From: Clostridiales bacterium
Lineage (GTDB): Bacteria > Bacillota > Clostridia > Christensenellales > JAISNN01
Length of the DNA stretch: 11,464 nucleotides
Reading direction: 5' to 3'
Assembly (NCBI GenBank): GCA_031289865.1
Contig: JAITOQ010000108.1
Span: 1-11,464 of the forward strand
Shown here piece by piece: positions 5,344 to 11,252 of this stretch. The stretch's first letter is position 1; each line of letters starts with the position of its first letter. The notes below the pieces were generated by a model. The model was given only the letters and a program-made list of their open reading frames with translations, was not told the origin of the DNA and searched no databases. Both the position numbers and the translations under genes were made by a program.

Positions 5344-5673
5344 ATGGAAAACAGATTAAGACAACTCCGCAAAGAAAAAAGCCTCAACCAATCCGACATT
5401 GCGGAAATGCTCGGAGTTTCTTCGAGTACGTATTCATATTGGGAGCTTGGGAGATTTGATATCGAATTAAAAAGTTTGATTTGGTTAGCCGATTTTTTCA
5501 ACGTCAGTATCGACTATATTTTAAAGCGAAAGGTTTTGTACAACGAAGACGCGGTGCATTTCCAAATGTTTGTCGACGCGCTCCGTGAACATAACGTCGA
5601 ACCGCAAGACATTGCAAAACTCTCCGCGGAGCAAGTCGCTCTTATCTCCGGTACTATAAAAAACTTTATTTAA
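5344..5673 (+). CDS. XRE/Cro-C1-type transcriptional regulator
   Basis: This 109-aa protein has an N-terminal helix-turn-helix of the XRE family: RLRQLRKEKSLNQSDIAEMLGVSSSTYSYWELGRFDIELKSL, with the recognition-helix region SSSTYSYWELG (about 26-36), and ADFFNVSIDYIL closing the domain at about 50-61. The remaining 45 residues (HFQMFVDALREHNVEPQDIAKLSAEQVALI) are helical and could mediate dimers. I chose the ATG at 5344; the longer frame from TTG at 5278 would start within the operator and cross the promoter. No Shine-Dalgarno sequence is visible, and the -10 is 6 nt away. It is divergent from the 43-aa/194-aa operon and most likely represses it. Confidence 0.9.
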   Translation: MENRLRQLRKEKSLNQSDIAEMLGVSSSTYSYWELGRFDIELKSLIWLADFFNVSIDYILKRKVLYNEDAVHFQMFVDALREHNVEPQDIAKLSAEQVALISGTIKNFI

Positions 5674-5683
5674 AAATAGAGGT

Positions 5684-5721
5684 TGCAAAGACAAAATTTT
5701 TGAAAAAATTTTTTCTCTGCA
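5684..5721. terminator. AT-rich hairpin after the XRE gene
   Basis: The 18-nt arms 5684-5701 and 5704-5721 pair at 16 of 18 positions, ten bases past the stop. The stem is mostly A-T and no clean U tail follows, so termination is only a guess. Confidence 0.35.
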
Positions 5722-5796
5722 CTCTTTTCAAAAACTTTCGTAATTTATAAGCTCTGTCCCGACTTTTAGTATACGTCCTCTTTTTATCCGCAACTT

Positions 5797-5922
5797 TCTA
5801 CTCTCAACTCTCAACTTTAGCAAATGTCATTCTGAGCTTGCGAAGAATCTCAATCGATTTCCCCGAACCGCCTCTCTAAATAATCCTCACTTTTCAACTC
5901 TCAACTTTCAACTCTCAACTCA
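5797..5922. repeat. CAACTCT/CAACTTT 7-bp arrays around a GA hairpin
   Basis: Short runs of CAACTCT/CAACTTT units occur at about 5797-5819 and 5893-5922. Between them is GA-hairpin copy 3 (5826-5852). TTATCCGCA (5784-5792) abuts the first run. No coding potential is seen between the XRE gene and yycJ. Confidence 0.75.
5826..5852 (+). repeat. GA-hairpin repeat, copy 3
   Basis: The core is ATTCT, GA, GC, loop TT, GC, GA, AGAAT. It keeps the same arms as the other copies but has a shorter loop. Confidence 0.75.
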
Positions 5923-5949
5923 AAAAACTTTTCCGCCCAAACAAAACCC

Positions 5950-5978
5950 TTGCATTTTCCCCCAAAATGCGTTATGAT
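5950..5978 (+). promoter_or_regulatory. Promoter of yycJ, leaderless
   Basis: TTGCAT (5950-5955), 17 bp, TATGAT (5973-5978), then 6 nt (ATTCCC) to the ATG. The seventh base below the -10 is the A of the start codon. The upstream ATG at 5967 lies in the spacer. Confidence 0.7.
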
Positions 5979-5984
5979 ATTCCC

Positions 5985-6758
5985 ATGAAAATTTGTTCGC
6001 TGGGAAGCGGGAGCAAGGGAAACTCCCTTTACATAGAAACTCCTAAAACCCGTCTGTTAATCGACGCGGGTTTTTCGTTTTCAGAGCTAAAAAACCGCCT
6101 ATTTTCCGTCGGGGTGCGGCTATCGGATATCACGGCGGTACTTATTACGCACGAGCATTCCGACCATATCGCGGGGCTTTCGGGCTTTTGCGGGAGCGGC
6201 GTTCCCGTATTTGCCCACACTTACACCGCGGGGATACTAAAGGGGCGGTTCGCGGGTCTAAACGTCGCCGCCGTAACCGAAACGCCCTTTGACCTTTTTG
6301 ACCTCAACGTCGCGCCTTTTAGGATTCCGCACGACGCGGTGAGCCATTTGGGCTATCGGCTGACCCACGAGAGCACCGTGATTTCGGTAGCGACCGACGT
6401 TGGGCATATCACCGAAAGCTTAGTCGCTCACCTCAAAGAGAGCGATTGTATCGTCGCGGAATTCAATCACGACGAAAATATGCTCCTAAAGGGCAGTTAT
6501 CCCGAACATCTCAAACTCCGTATCCTCGGTCGGTACGGACACCTCTCAAACACCGCCGCCGCAGAGCTTCTGTCCCTCGCGGTGACGGCGCGCACAAAAC
6601 GCGTCCTCCTCGCTCACTTAAGCGAAGAAAACAATCTCCCCGAACTCGCGTTTGACGCGGCGGTAAAAGCCCTTTACCGATCGGGCTTTGTCGTCGGACG
6701 CGATCTCGCCGTCGAAGTCTTAAAACAGCACGGAACAAGCCTTCTTTCGGTTATTTAG
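5985..6758 (+). CDS. yycJ: YycJ/WalJ-like MBL-fold metallohydrolase
   Basis: This is a metallo-beta-lactamase-fold protein of the YycJ (WalJ) group; characterised members are 5'-3' exonucleases linked to DNA repair. In Bacillus the gene sits beside walRK, but here it does not. The 257-aa protein opens with KICSLGSGSKGNSLYIE, the group's usual start, which fixes the ATG at 5985 rather than 5967. Metal-binding motifs visible are HEHSDH (near 54-59), HDAVSH (near 114-119), ATDVGH with the bridging Asp (near 134-139), and a terminal AHLSEENN. The signature NHDENMLLKGSYPEHLKLRI followed by GHLSN is present. No Shine-Dalgarno precedes the ATG. It stands alone between two repeat-rich gaps and ends without an obvious canonical terminator. 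Confidence 0.9.
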   Translation: MKICSLGSGSKGNSLYIETPKTRLLIDAGFSFSELKNRLFSVGVRLSDITAVLITHEHSDHIAGLSGFCGSGVPVFAHTYTAGILKGRFAGLNVAAVTETPFDLFDLNVAPFRIPHDAVSHLGYRLTHESTVISVATDVGHITESLVAHLKESDCIVAEFNHDENMLLKGSYPEHLKLRILGRYGHLSNTAAAELLSLAVTARTKRVLLAHLSEENNLPELAFDAAVKALYRSGFVVGRDLAVEVLKQHGTSLLSVI

Positions 6759-6812
6759 GAAACGTGACGAATGATAAAAGTCGGTGTAATTCGGTCTCAT
6801 TACGTGACGAAT

Positions 6813-6952
6813 AAAAAAAGCAGGTGTCATTCTGAGCTTGCGAAGAATCTAAAACGATTTCTCCGAATAAAGAAAAGCCGATTTTTGTTTTAGCGGTTAT
6901 ACAGCTACCGTTTAAGATTCTTCGCTCTGCTCAGAATAACACCTACTTTTTA
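6813..6952. repeat. Long inverted pair of GA hairpins, element A
   Basis: The left arm 6813-6855 and right arm 6909-6952 are imperfect reverse complements over about 44 nt, with a loop of about 53 nt. Each arm contains one GA hairpin (copy 4 at 6825-6850, loop TT; copy 5 at 6914-6938, minus orientation, loop AGA) plus matched flanks (GGTGT outside, TAAACG inside). The layout is like a miniature inverted-repeat element. Confidence 0.75.
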
Positions 6953-6958
6953 TCCGCA

Positions 6959-7049
6959 ATTCTGCATTCTGCATTTTGCATTCTGCATTCTGCATTTTTC
7001 ATTCTGCATTCTGCATTTTTCATTCTGCATTTTTCATTCTGCATTCTGC
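6959..7049. repeat. ATTCTGC 7-bp tandem array, 13 units
   Basis: Thirteen contiguous units: mostly ATTCTGC, one ATTTTGC and three ATTTTTC. TTATCCGCA abuts its left end, exactly as in the array at 2944. Confidence 0.95.
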
Positions 7050-7108
7050 ATTAAACTTATTATCTTACCTAAAAAAAGCATTTTTCTAAAAAAACTTCTC
7101 CAATTCTC

Positions 7109-7137
7109 TTGATAATTTCCCGCGAATACTCTATAAT
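7109..7137 (+). promoter_or_regulatory. Promoter of the CPBP protease gene
   Basis: TTGATA (7109-7114), 17 bp, TATAAT (7132-7137). The predicted start near 7144 leaves a leader of about 140 nt, the longest in this window. Just before the AAGGGG ribosome binding site is CCCT-AAAA-AGGG (7263-7274), which could partly mask it. Confidence 0.7.
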
Positions 7138-7283
7138 AGTAATAGCGCATTATATTACGATATAATTTATGATTTTCTTACATATAATCCGATCCGAAAC
7201 AAAAAGACAATGACGTCAACGGGTCGGTTGATTATTTTTTTTAACGGGCAGTGCCGCCCAAACCCTAAAAAGGGGTCTATCTC

Positions 7284-8456
7284 ATGAAACTAAAATCTTT
7301 ATCGCTCGGCGAAAGCTCCGTCACGCTGATTGCCGCGTATCTTTTATCACTCATAGGCTCGCTTGTCGTCATGACGGGCGGCGCGCTCTATGAGCTGATC
7401 TTAGAGGTTCCCTTATCGGAAAGCGCGGTCTACAACGCTCTTACTCTTTCGGTAGGACAGCTCTTTATGCTCTTAGGCGGGGTTCTCTATCTCGGCGCGT
7501 TTCGCAAAAAAAATTATTTCTCGACCTTTCGATTCGTCGGAAACGGCGGCTTGTCCACAAAGCGCGTCCTACTTGTCCCCTTGATTTCTATCGGGGCGAT
7601 ACTTCTCTTTTCACCTTTTGCGGACGCGTTTGTCTATCTGTTTATGCTGATGGGCTATACGCCTACGGGCGGCGAGACCTTTGGGGTGGACACTTGGCAA
7701 AGTATATTACTCATGGCGGCGGCGACGGTACTCATCGCGCCCCTTGTGGAGGAAACTCTCTTTCGCGGCGTCTTTATCGGCGGTGCAAAGCATAGAGGCT
7801 CATTATTTGCCGTATTGTTTTCGGGTTTGATATTTATGCTCGTTCACGCGAGTCCCGAACAAACGGTACACCAATTCTTTTTGGGCTTAATCCTCGGCTA
7901 TTTCGCCGTGACGACGGGCGGTATCGCCTACGGTCTGCTGCTCCACGCGTGCAACAATATCATCGGGCTTTTGTTTATCATATTCCCGTTTGACTTGACC
8001 GTTACGGAACTCGCCGTCATGTACGCGGTATGGTTAGTCGTAGGCTATTTAATCCTTGCGCTCGCGCTCCCCCTCTTTAGGCGGCTCGGCGAACGCGAAA
8101 AGGCAAAACGCGACAACATCCCCTTACCTCCCGCTCTCAACCTCAATGAAACCGTTAAACACGATCTGATCGCGCCGTTTCTCTTCCTCGCAAAGCTCTT
8201 TAAGGGTAAACGCGTGTTTTTAAAGGAGTTTGCGGCAGAATTTGACGCAAAATACGACTTGCCCGAATCAAAAGAATTTGTGACAGAACTCAACGCAACA
8301 AACGCCGCGAACGAAAACAACACCGCGAACACCGAACTCCCGACCCTATTCGGCACAAACAAAAACGAAAAAAAATTACCCGCCTCGATGCTCGCAATCC
8401 TAATCGGAGGAGCGGCATTGTGGGTTATAAATGCAGTGCTTAATATCTTCAGCTAA
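7284..8456 (+). CDS. CPBP family intramembrane metalloprotease
   Basis: This is a membrane protein of the CAAX protease and bacteriocin-processing (Abi, M79-like) family. Members cleave substrates within the membrane; in bacteria, roles in bacteriocin self-immunity and regulated proteolysis are known. All family motifs are present in the 390-aa product: EETLFRG (156-162, the Glu pair and Arg), FMLVH (184-188), and HACNN (221-225). Helices are evident at about 12-32, 52-72, 95-124, 139-156, 173-190, 198-218, 222-238 and 242-265. Beyond the catalytic core there is a hydrophilic tail (268-365, rich in Asn/Ala/Glu near 336-352) and a final single helix (369-388), an extension I would not expect in a minimal family member. 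An AAGGGG sequence lies about 8 nt upstream of the ATG. The stop codon lies at the start of a 7-bp repeat array. Confidence 0.9.
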   Translation: MKLKSLSLGESSVTLIAAYLLSLIGSLVVMTGGALYELILEVPLSESAVYNALTLSVGQLFMLLGGVLYLGAFRKKNYFSTFRFVGNGGLSTKRVLLVPLISIGAILLFSPFADAFVYLFMLMGYTPTGGETFGVDTWQSILLMAAATVLIAPLVEETLFRGVFIGGAKHRGSLFAVLFSGLIFMLVHASPEQTVHQFFLGLILGYFAVTTGGIAYGLLLHACNNIIGLLFIIFPFDLTVTELAVMYAVWLVVGYLILALALPLFRRLGEREKAKRDNIPLPPALNLNETVKHDLIAPFLFLAKLFKGKRVFLKEFAAEFDAKYDLPESKEFVTELNATNAANENNTANTELPTLFGTNKNEKKLPASMLAILIGGAALWVINAVLNIFS

Positions 8457-8615
8457 TGCAGAATGCAGAATGCAGAATGCAAAATGCAAAATGCAGAATT
8501 GCGGATAAAAGTATATGTATGGGACGATTCCTTCATCGTCCCGTGTCCAAATAAAAAAATCGACATCATTCTGCATTAAATAAATCCGCAATTCTGCATT
8601 CTGCATTTTGCATTA
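8457..8615. repeat. Divergent ATTCTGC arrays around an 8-bp hairpin
   Basis: On the left are six GCAGAAT/GCAAAAT units (8458-8499, reverse orientation) ending in TTGCGGATAA; on the right is one ATTCTGC unit (8568-8574), AAATCCGCA, then three more units (8591-8611). Between them GGGACGAT and ATCGTCCC (8521-8528, 8535-8542) form a perfect stem with a 6-nt loop and no U tail. The repeat starts immediately after the protease stop codon. Confidence 0.85.
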
Positions 8616-8638
8616 AATAAAAATAAAATAAAAACCAC

Positions 8639-8651
8639 AAAGGAGACTCTC
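8639..8651 (+). promoter_or_regulatory. Strong ribosome binding site of the M28 gene
   Basis: AAAGGAG lies 6 nt before the ATG, fixing the start at 8652. No confident promoter is seen in the A-rich stretch upstream, so transcription may run through from the protease gene. Confidence 0.7.
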
Positions 8652-9911
8652 ATGGACGCAAAAATCAAAGAAACCGCGGGCAAAAACGTCATGGCTTTTG
8701 TCAAAAAGTTTGAAAAGCACGGGCCGCGCCTACCGGGGAGCATCGAGGAACAAAAAGCCGCCGATGCGCTCGTCAAAGAGGTCAAGCTTCAAACGGGCTT
8801 GGACGCAAAAAAGGAGGAGTTCACTCTCCGTCCTCATTCGGGTGTCGCTTCGATCCCGATTCTCGGAGTTTGGGGGATCGTTTCGATGATCTTTTACTTC
8901 CTCACCTACATAAAAGCGGTAGAGCTTGCGTTTGGGATCGTTTCCCTCGTCTTGATCAACGCTATGTGGATTTTCGCCGTTCCTCAAGTCTTTCGTTACA
9001 AAATGTGGTTTGAGATTTTCTTTAAAAAGGCAAAATCCTCAAATATCACTTGCGAACTGCCCGCCCGTAGCGGCAAAAACGATATCACCCTTATCTATTC
9101 GGGGCATATCGACACCAGCTGGAATTGGAACCTCGCCGCTTACGGCAGCCCTAAAAAAATGATTCCTTTGACCGTCATCGGCATCTTCTCCCCTATCATC
9201 TTTTTGGTTGTAGCGTGGATAAAGGTCGTCGGGGGTTATGATCTCGGCTCGGAGGGACACGCGTGGCTGACTATCGTTCCGATTATCACCACGATAGGTA
9301 CCGTTCCGCTCGTACTCTTCCTCTCCTACAACAAGAAAAAAGCCTCTCCGGGCGCAATGGACAACCTAACGGGTGTCGGGCTTGCGCTTGAGGTCTTTAA
9401 ATATTATCAGACCAATCCCGAACTTCTCCCCGACAACTGCCGCATAGTATTTGCGGGGCTTGGGAGTGAAGAGGCGGGTCTGCGCGGCTCGTTTGCATAT
9501 GTCAAGGAGCATTTCGGAAAAGAGGGCGACGACCTTTTAATCAAGGGAAAGACCTATGTCGTCAATATCGATTCCGTCGCGGATGCGGACCATTTTGAAG
9601 TCGTACAAGGCGACCTTTGGCAGACCACCTTCTTTAACAAGGATCTCTGCAACCTTGCGGTAGACGCTATGACGGAGCTCAACCTCGACCCTAAACGTAT
9701 CTACAACCCTATCGGCGGCTGCGATTCGACTCCTTTCCACAAAAAAGGCATCGACACATTTACCTTTGCCGCACAAGACCCCGTCGCGTCCGACTACTAC
9801 CACACCTTCCGCGACGTGTCCGCACGCTTTTCCGATAAGGTCGTCGCCAACGGCTTTGACGTCCTAATCAACGTCACCGACAAAATCATCGACTATCATA
9901 ATAAGAGATAA
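8652..9911 (+). CDS. M28 family metallopeptidase with four membrane helices
   Basis: M28 enzymes are two-zinc amino- or carboxypeptidases. The 419-aa protein keeps the ligand set in order: H152 and D154 (SGHIDTSW), D237 (GAMDNLTG), the E273/E274 pair (GSEEAGLRGS), D307 (VNIDSV) and H384 (YYHTFRD). Unlike soluble members, it has four hydrophobic segments: about 66-86 and 90-113 before the first ligand, and about 169-193 and 203-226 between HxD and the bridging Asp. No signal peptide is present and the N-terminus is charged and soluble. The catalytic parts must therefore lie on the same side of the membrane as each other, which the two helix pairs allow. The substrate is unknown. It follows the CPBP protease on the same strand, and an own terminator follows. 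Confidence 0.88.
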   Translation: MDAKIKETAGKNVMAFVKKFEKHGPRLPGSIEEQKAADALVKEVKLQTGLDAKKEEFTLRPHSGVASIPILGVWGIVSMIFYFLTYIKAVELAFGIVSLVLINAMWIFAVPQVFRYKMWFEIFFKKAKSSNITCELPARSGKNDITLIYSGHIDTSWNWNLAAYGSPKKMIPLTVIGIFSPIIFLVVAWIKVVGGYDLGSEGHAWLTIVPIITTIGTVPLVLFLSYNKKKASPGAMDNLTGVGLALEVFKYYQTNPELLPDNCRIVFAGLGSEEAGLRGSFAYVKEHFGKEGDDLLIKGKTYVVNIDSVADADHFEVVQGDLWQTTFFNKDLCNLAVDAMTELNLDPKRIYNPIGGCDSTPFHKKGIDTFTFAAQDPVASDYYHTFRDVSARFSDKVVANGFDVLINVTDKIIDYHNKR

Positions 9912-9945
9912 CCTCGGATATCTTCCGAAAAAATACGTTAAATAG

Positions 9946-9992
9946 AAAAAAGGCCGTTTCAAATGTAAAAGCAAGTGAAACGGTCTTTTTTT
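9946..9992 (+). terminator. Rho-independent terminator of the M28 gene
   Basis: A stem of about 16 bp (AAAAAAGGCCGTTTCA, 9946-9961, with TGAAACGGTCTTTTTT, 9976-9991; one G-T pair) has a 14-nt loop and a run of seven T. The A-run on the left gives it some activity on the minus strand too. Confidence 0.85.
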
Positions 9993-10012
9993 GTGCAAGA
10001 TAATAGTTGCGG

Positions 10013-10152
10013 ATAAAAAATGGGTGTCATTCTGAACGAAGTGAAGAATCTAAAACGTCAGCCGTACGACCACAAAAACATAATATCGAATCCGATTAAA
10101 TATAATTCAGAGAAATCGTTTGAGATTCTTCGCATTCGCTCAGAATGACACC
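10013..10152. repeat. Long inverted pair of GA hairpins, element B
   Basis: The left arm 10013-10057 (hairpin copy 6) and right arm 10117-10152 (hairpin copy 7, minus orientation) are imperfect reverse complements with a loop of about 59 nt. The inner edges (TAAAACG / CGTTTGA) and outer edges (GGTGTCAT / ATGACACC) match element A, while the loop differs. TGCGGATAA (10008-10016) abuts the left edge. The rest of the gap from 9993 to 10236 has no gene that I can support. Confidence 0.75.
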
Positions 10153-10222
10153 GACTTAAACAAAAATTGGTGAACGGGCTCTTATGCAATGCCTCTCATA
10201 TCAGTCTGTTGCGAATTTGGAT

Positions 10223-10237
10223 GCAACGTCACGTTGC
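10223..10237. repeat. 15-bp palindrome GCAACGT-C-ACGTTGC at a stop codon
   Basis: This perfect palindrome abuts the TAG stop of the minus-strand zinc-ribbon gene. With GTTGC at 10209 it can also pair differently. It has no U tail, so it may stabilise the mRNA end rather than terminate. Confidence 0.45.
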
Positions 10238-11136
10238 TAAAACGCCGCTCCGCAATTGCCGCAAACCTTTGCGTCTCCGTCGTTTTGGCTGCCGCAATAT
10301 GTACAAAACTTCGGTTTTGCCGATTCCGCACTGCTTTGCAGCTTTTCCTTCTCCATTTCCAAACGTTCCTTTTCAAGACTCAAGCGTTCGCGGTCCATTT
10401 CCGACTCGTGCTTTAACCGTTCGCGTTCTAAAGCTATGCGCTTACTCTCGCCGCCGTCATAAGACGCAGTCGGGACGACGTTGTTCACGGTAACGCGGTT
10501 GACTACCTTAGTACGGTTTTTTGATCCGCCAAAGACTCTCCGCAAAAAACGCACAACAAAATACAGAATTACAAGAAAGACAATTACCCCTAAAATAGTT
10601 CCTATAATCCCTCCCACACCCATAGGTTCATCACCATCGCCGCCCGTACCGCCGCCCGTGCTTGGGGTCGTCGGAGTATTGCTCGTCGAGCCGCTGACGT
10701 TTCGGAGCGAAAAGGACGCGCCCGTCCCGATTTGCGCCTTAACTCCCGTCACTGTTTCAAAATTGTCGCTCGTTTCCGTAGCCGCATTTAAGATATGGGT
10801 TGCCCCCGCACCTATCGACGCAATCGTCACGGTATAAGAGCCGACCTTTCCCAAAACGGCAGTCTTGACGTCGATAGTCAATTTGACATTTGTAATCGCC
10901 GCGCCCGTATTATTTTTAATCGCACCCGTAAAGGTCGACTCATAATCTAAGGTTACCTTTTTCTTTGATGTGACCTTGATTTCCGTCACCACCGTTATAT
11001 CATCCACGGTCGCCGCCGCGCTTTCAAGCTTTGCTCCCGCCGATACCGACAAAAAGATCCCTACCGCAATCAAAAAAACCGCGGCAATCCATGCCGATTT
11101 CAAAAAAATCCCCCTTCTTTTACCAACATTTTCCAT
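10237..11136 (-). CDS. Two-TM membrane protein with cytosolic zinc ribbon
   Basis: No named family is recognised for this 299-aa protein, but the architecture is clear. A basic N-terminus and helix (14-36) act as a signal anchor. An external beta-rich domain follows (about 40-147, with TFTGAIKNNTGAAITNVKLTIDV like bacterial Ig-like or FxLYD-type folds). Then come a Ser/Thr/Pro/Gly linker (148-172), a second helix (175-197), a basic cytosolic stretch (198-215), a charged coiled coil rich in Glu/Arg (228-270) and a C-terminal zinc ribbon, CTYC at 278-281 and CGNC at 292-295. The start is secure: GGAGG lies 7 nt upstream. Its promoter is full consensus with a palindrome in the spacer, so the adjacent XRE protein probably controls it. 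Plausible jobs are envelope sensing or scaffolding, but this is a guess. Confidence 0.85.
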   Translation of the reverse strand: MENVGKRRGIFLKSAWIAAVFLIAVGIFLSVSAGAKLESAAATVDDITVVTEIKVTSKKKVTLDYESTFTGAIKNNTGAAITNVKLTIDVKTAVLGKVGSYTVTIASIGAGATHILNAATETSDNFETVTGVKAQIGTGASFSLRNVSGSTSNTPTTPSTGGGTGGDGDEPMGVGGIIGTILGVIVFLVILYFVVRFLRRVFGGSKNRTKVVNRVTVNNVVPTASYDGGESKRIALERERLKHESEMDRERLSLEKERLEMEKEKLQSSAESAKPKFCTYCGSQNDGDAKVCGNCGAAF

Positions 11137-11164
11137 CGTATTTCCTCCGTTTTGTCCTTGATTT

Positions 11165-11183
11165 AATCCATAATTTATGGATT
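11165..11183. promoter_or_regulatory. Likely XRE operator O2
   Basis: AATCCATA-ATT-TATGGATT is a perfect inverted repeat with 8-bp arms around 3 bp. It lies just downstream of the -10 of the zinc-ribbon gene promoter, over the transcript start. Its centre (11174) is 30 bp, about three helical turns, from O1. Confidence 0.7.
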
Positions 11184-11189
11184 TATTAT

Positions 11190-11218
11190 ATTATAATCCA
11201 TATCCTATGGAATGTCAA
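11190..11218 (-). promoter_or_regulatory. Consensus promoter of the zinc-ribbon gene
   Basis: The minus strand reads TTGACA (11213-11218), 17 bp, TATAAT (11190-11195), an exact match to the sigma-A consensus. The predicted leader of about 45 nt includes the GGAGG. Such a strong promoter covered by palindromes implies tight repression. Confidence 0.85.
11197..11211. promoter_or_regulatory. Likely XRE operator O1
   Basis: TCCATA-TCC-TATGGA lies wholly inside the 17-bp promoter spacer. Right half-sites TATGGA recur at 11228-11233 and at 11252-11257 over the XRE start codon, suggesting weaker sites for autoregulation. Confidence 0.7.
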
Positions 11219-11252
11219 CACATTTTTTATGGATTATTATATATTTTTATAT

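Larger units (their letters stand above)
6759..7283. other. 525-bp intergenic region, repeats and a leader
   Basis: No credible gene is seen. In order it holds: two degenerate copies of ACGTGACGAATnA about 40 bp apart (6762 and 6802), a long inverted pair of GA hairpins (6813-6952), TTATCCGCA (6950-6958), a 13-unit 7-bp array (6959-7049), the CPBP protease promoter, and about 140 nt of untranslated leader with a GGGC/GCCC stem (7246-7249 with 7256-7259). Confidence 0.7.

Noticed and set aside
5967..5984. Longer yycJ start (ATG at 5967)
   Set aside because: It would put the start inside the promoter spacer, and the family begins at the KICSLGSGSKGN residues.
7168..7212. 14-codon ORF in the protease leader
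   Set aside because: No ribosome binding site is seen and the peptide is too short to judge; treated as leader sequence.
8521..8542. Terminator between the CPBP and M28 genes
   Set aside because: The stem is good, but no U run follows on either strand.
10481..10837. 118-aa + strand ORF
   Set aside because: Antisense shadow of the zinc-ribbon membrane protein gene, whose start, ribosome binding site and domains are clear.
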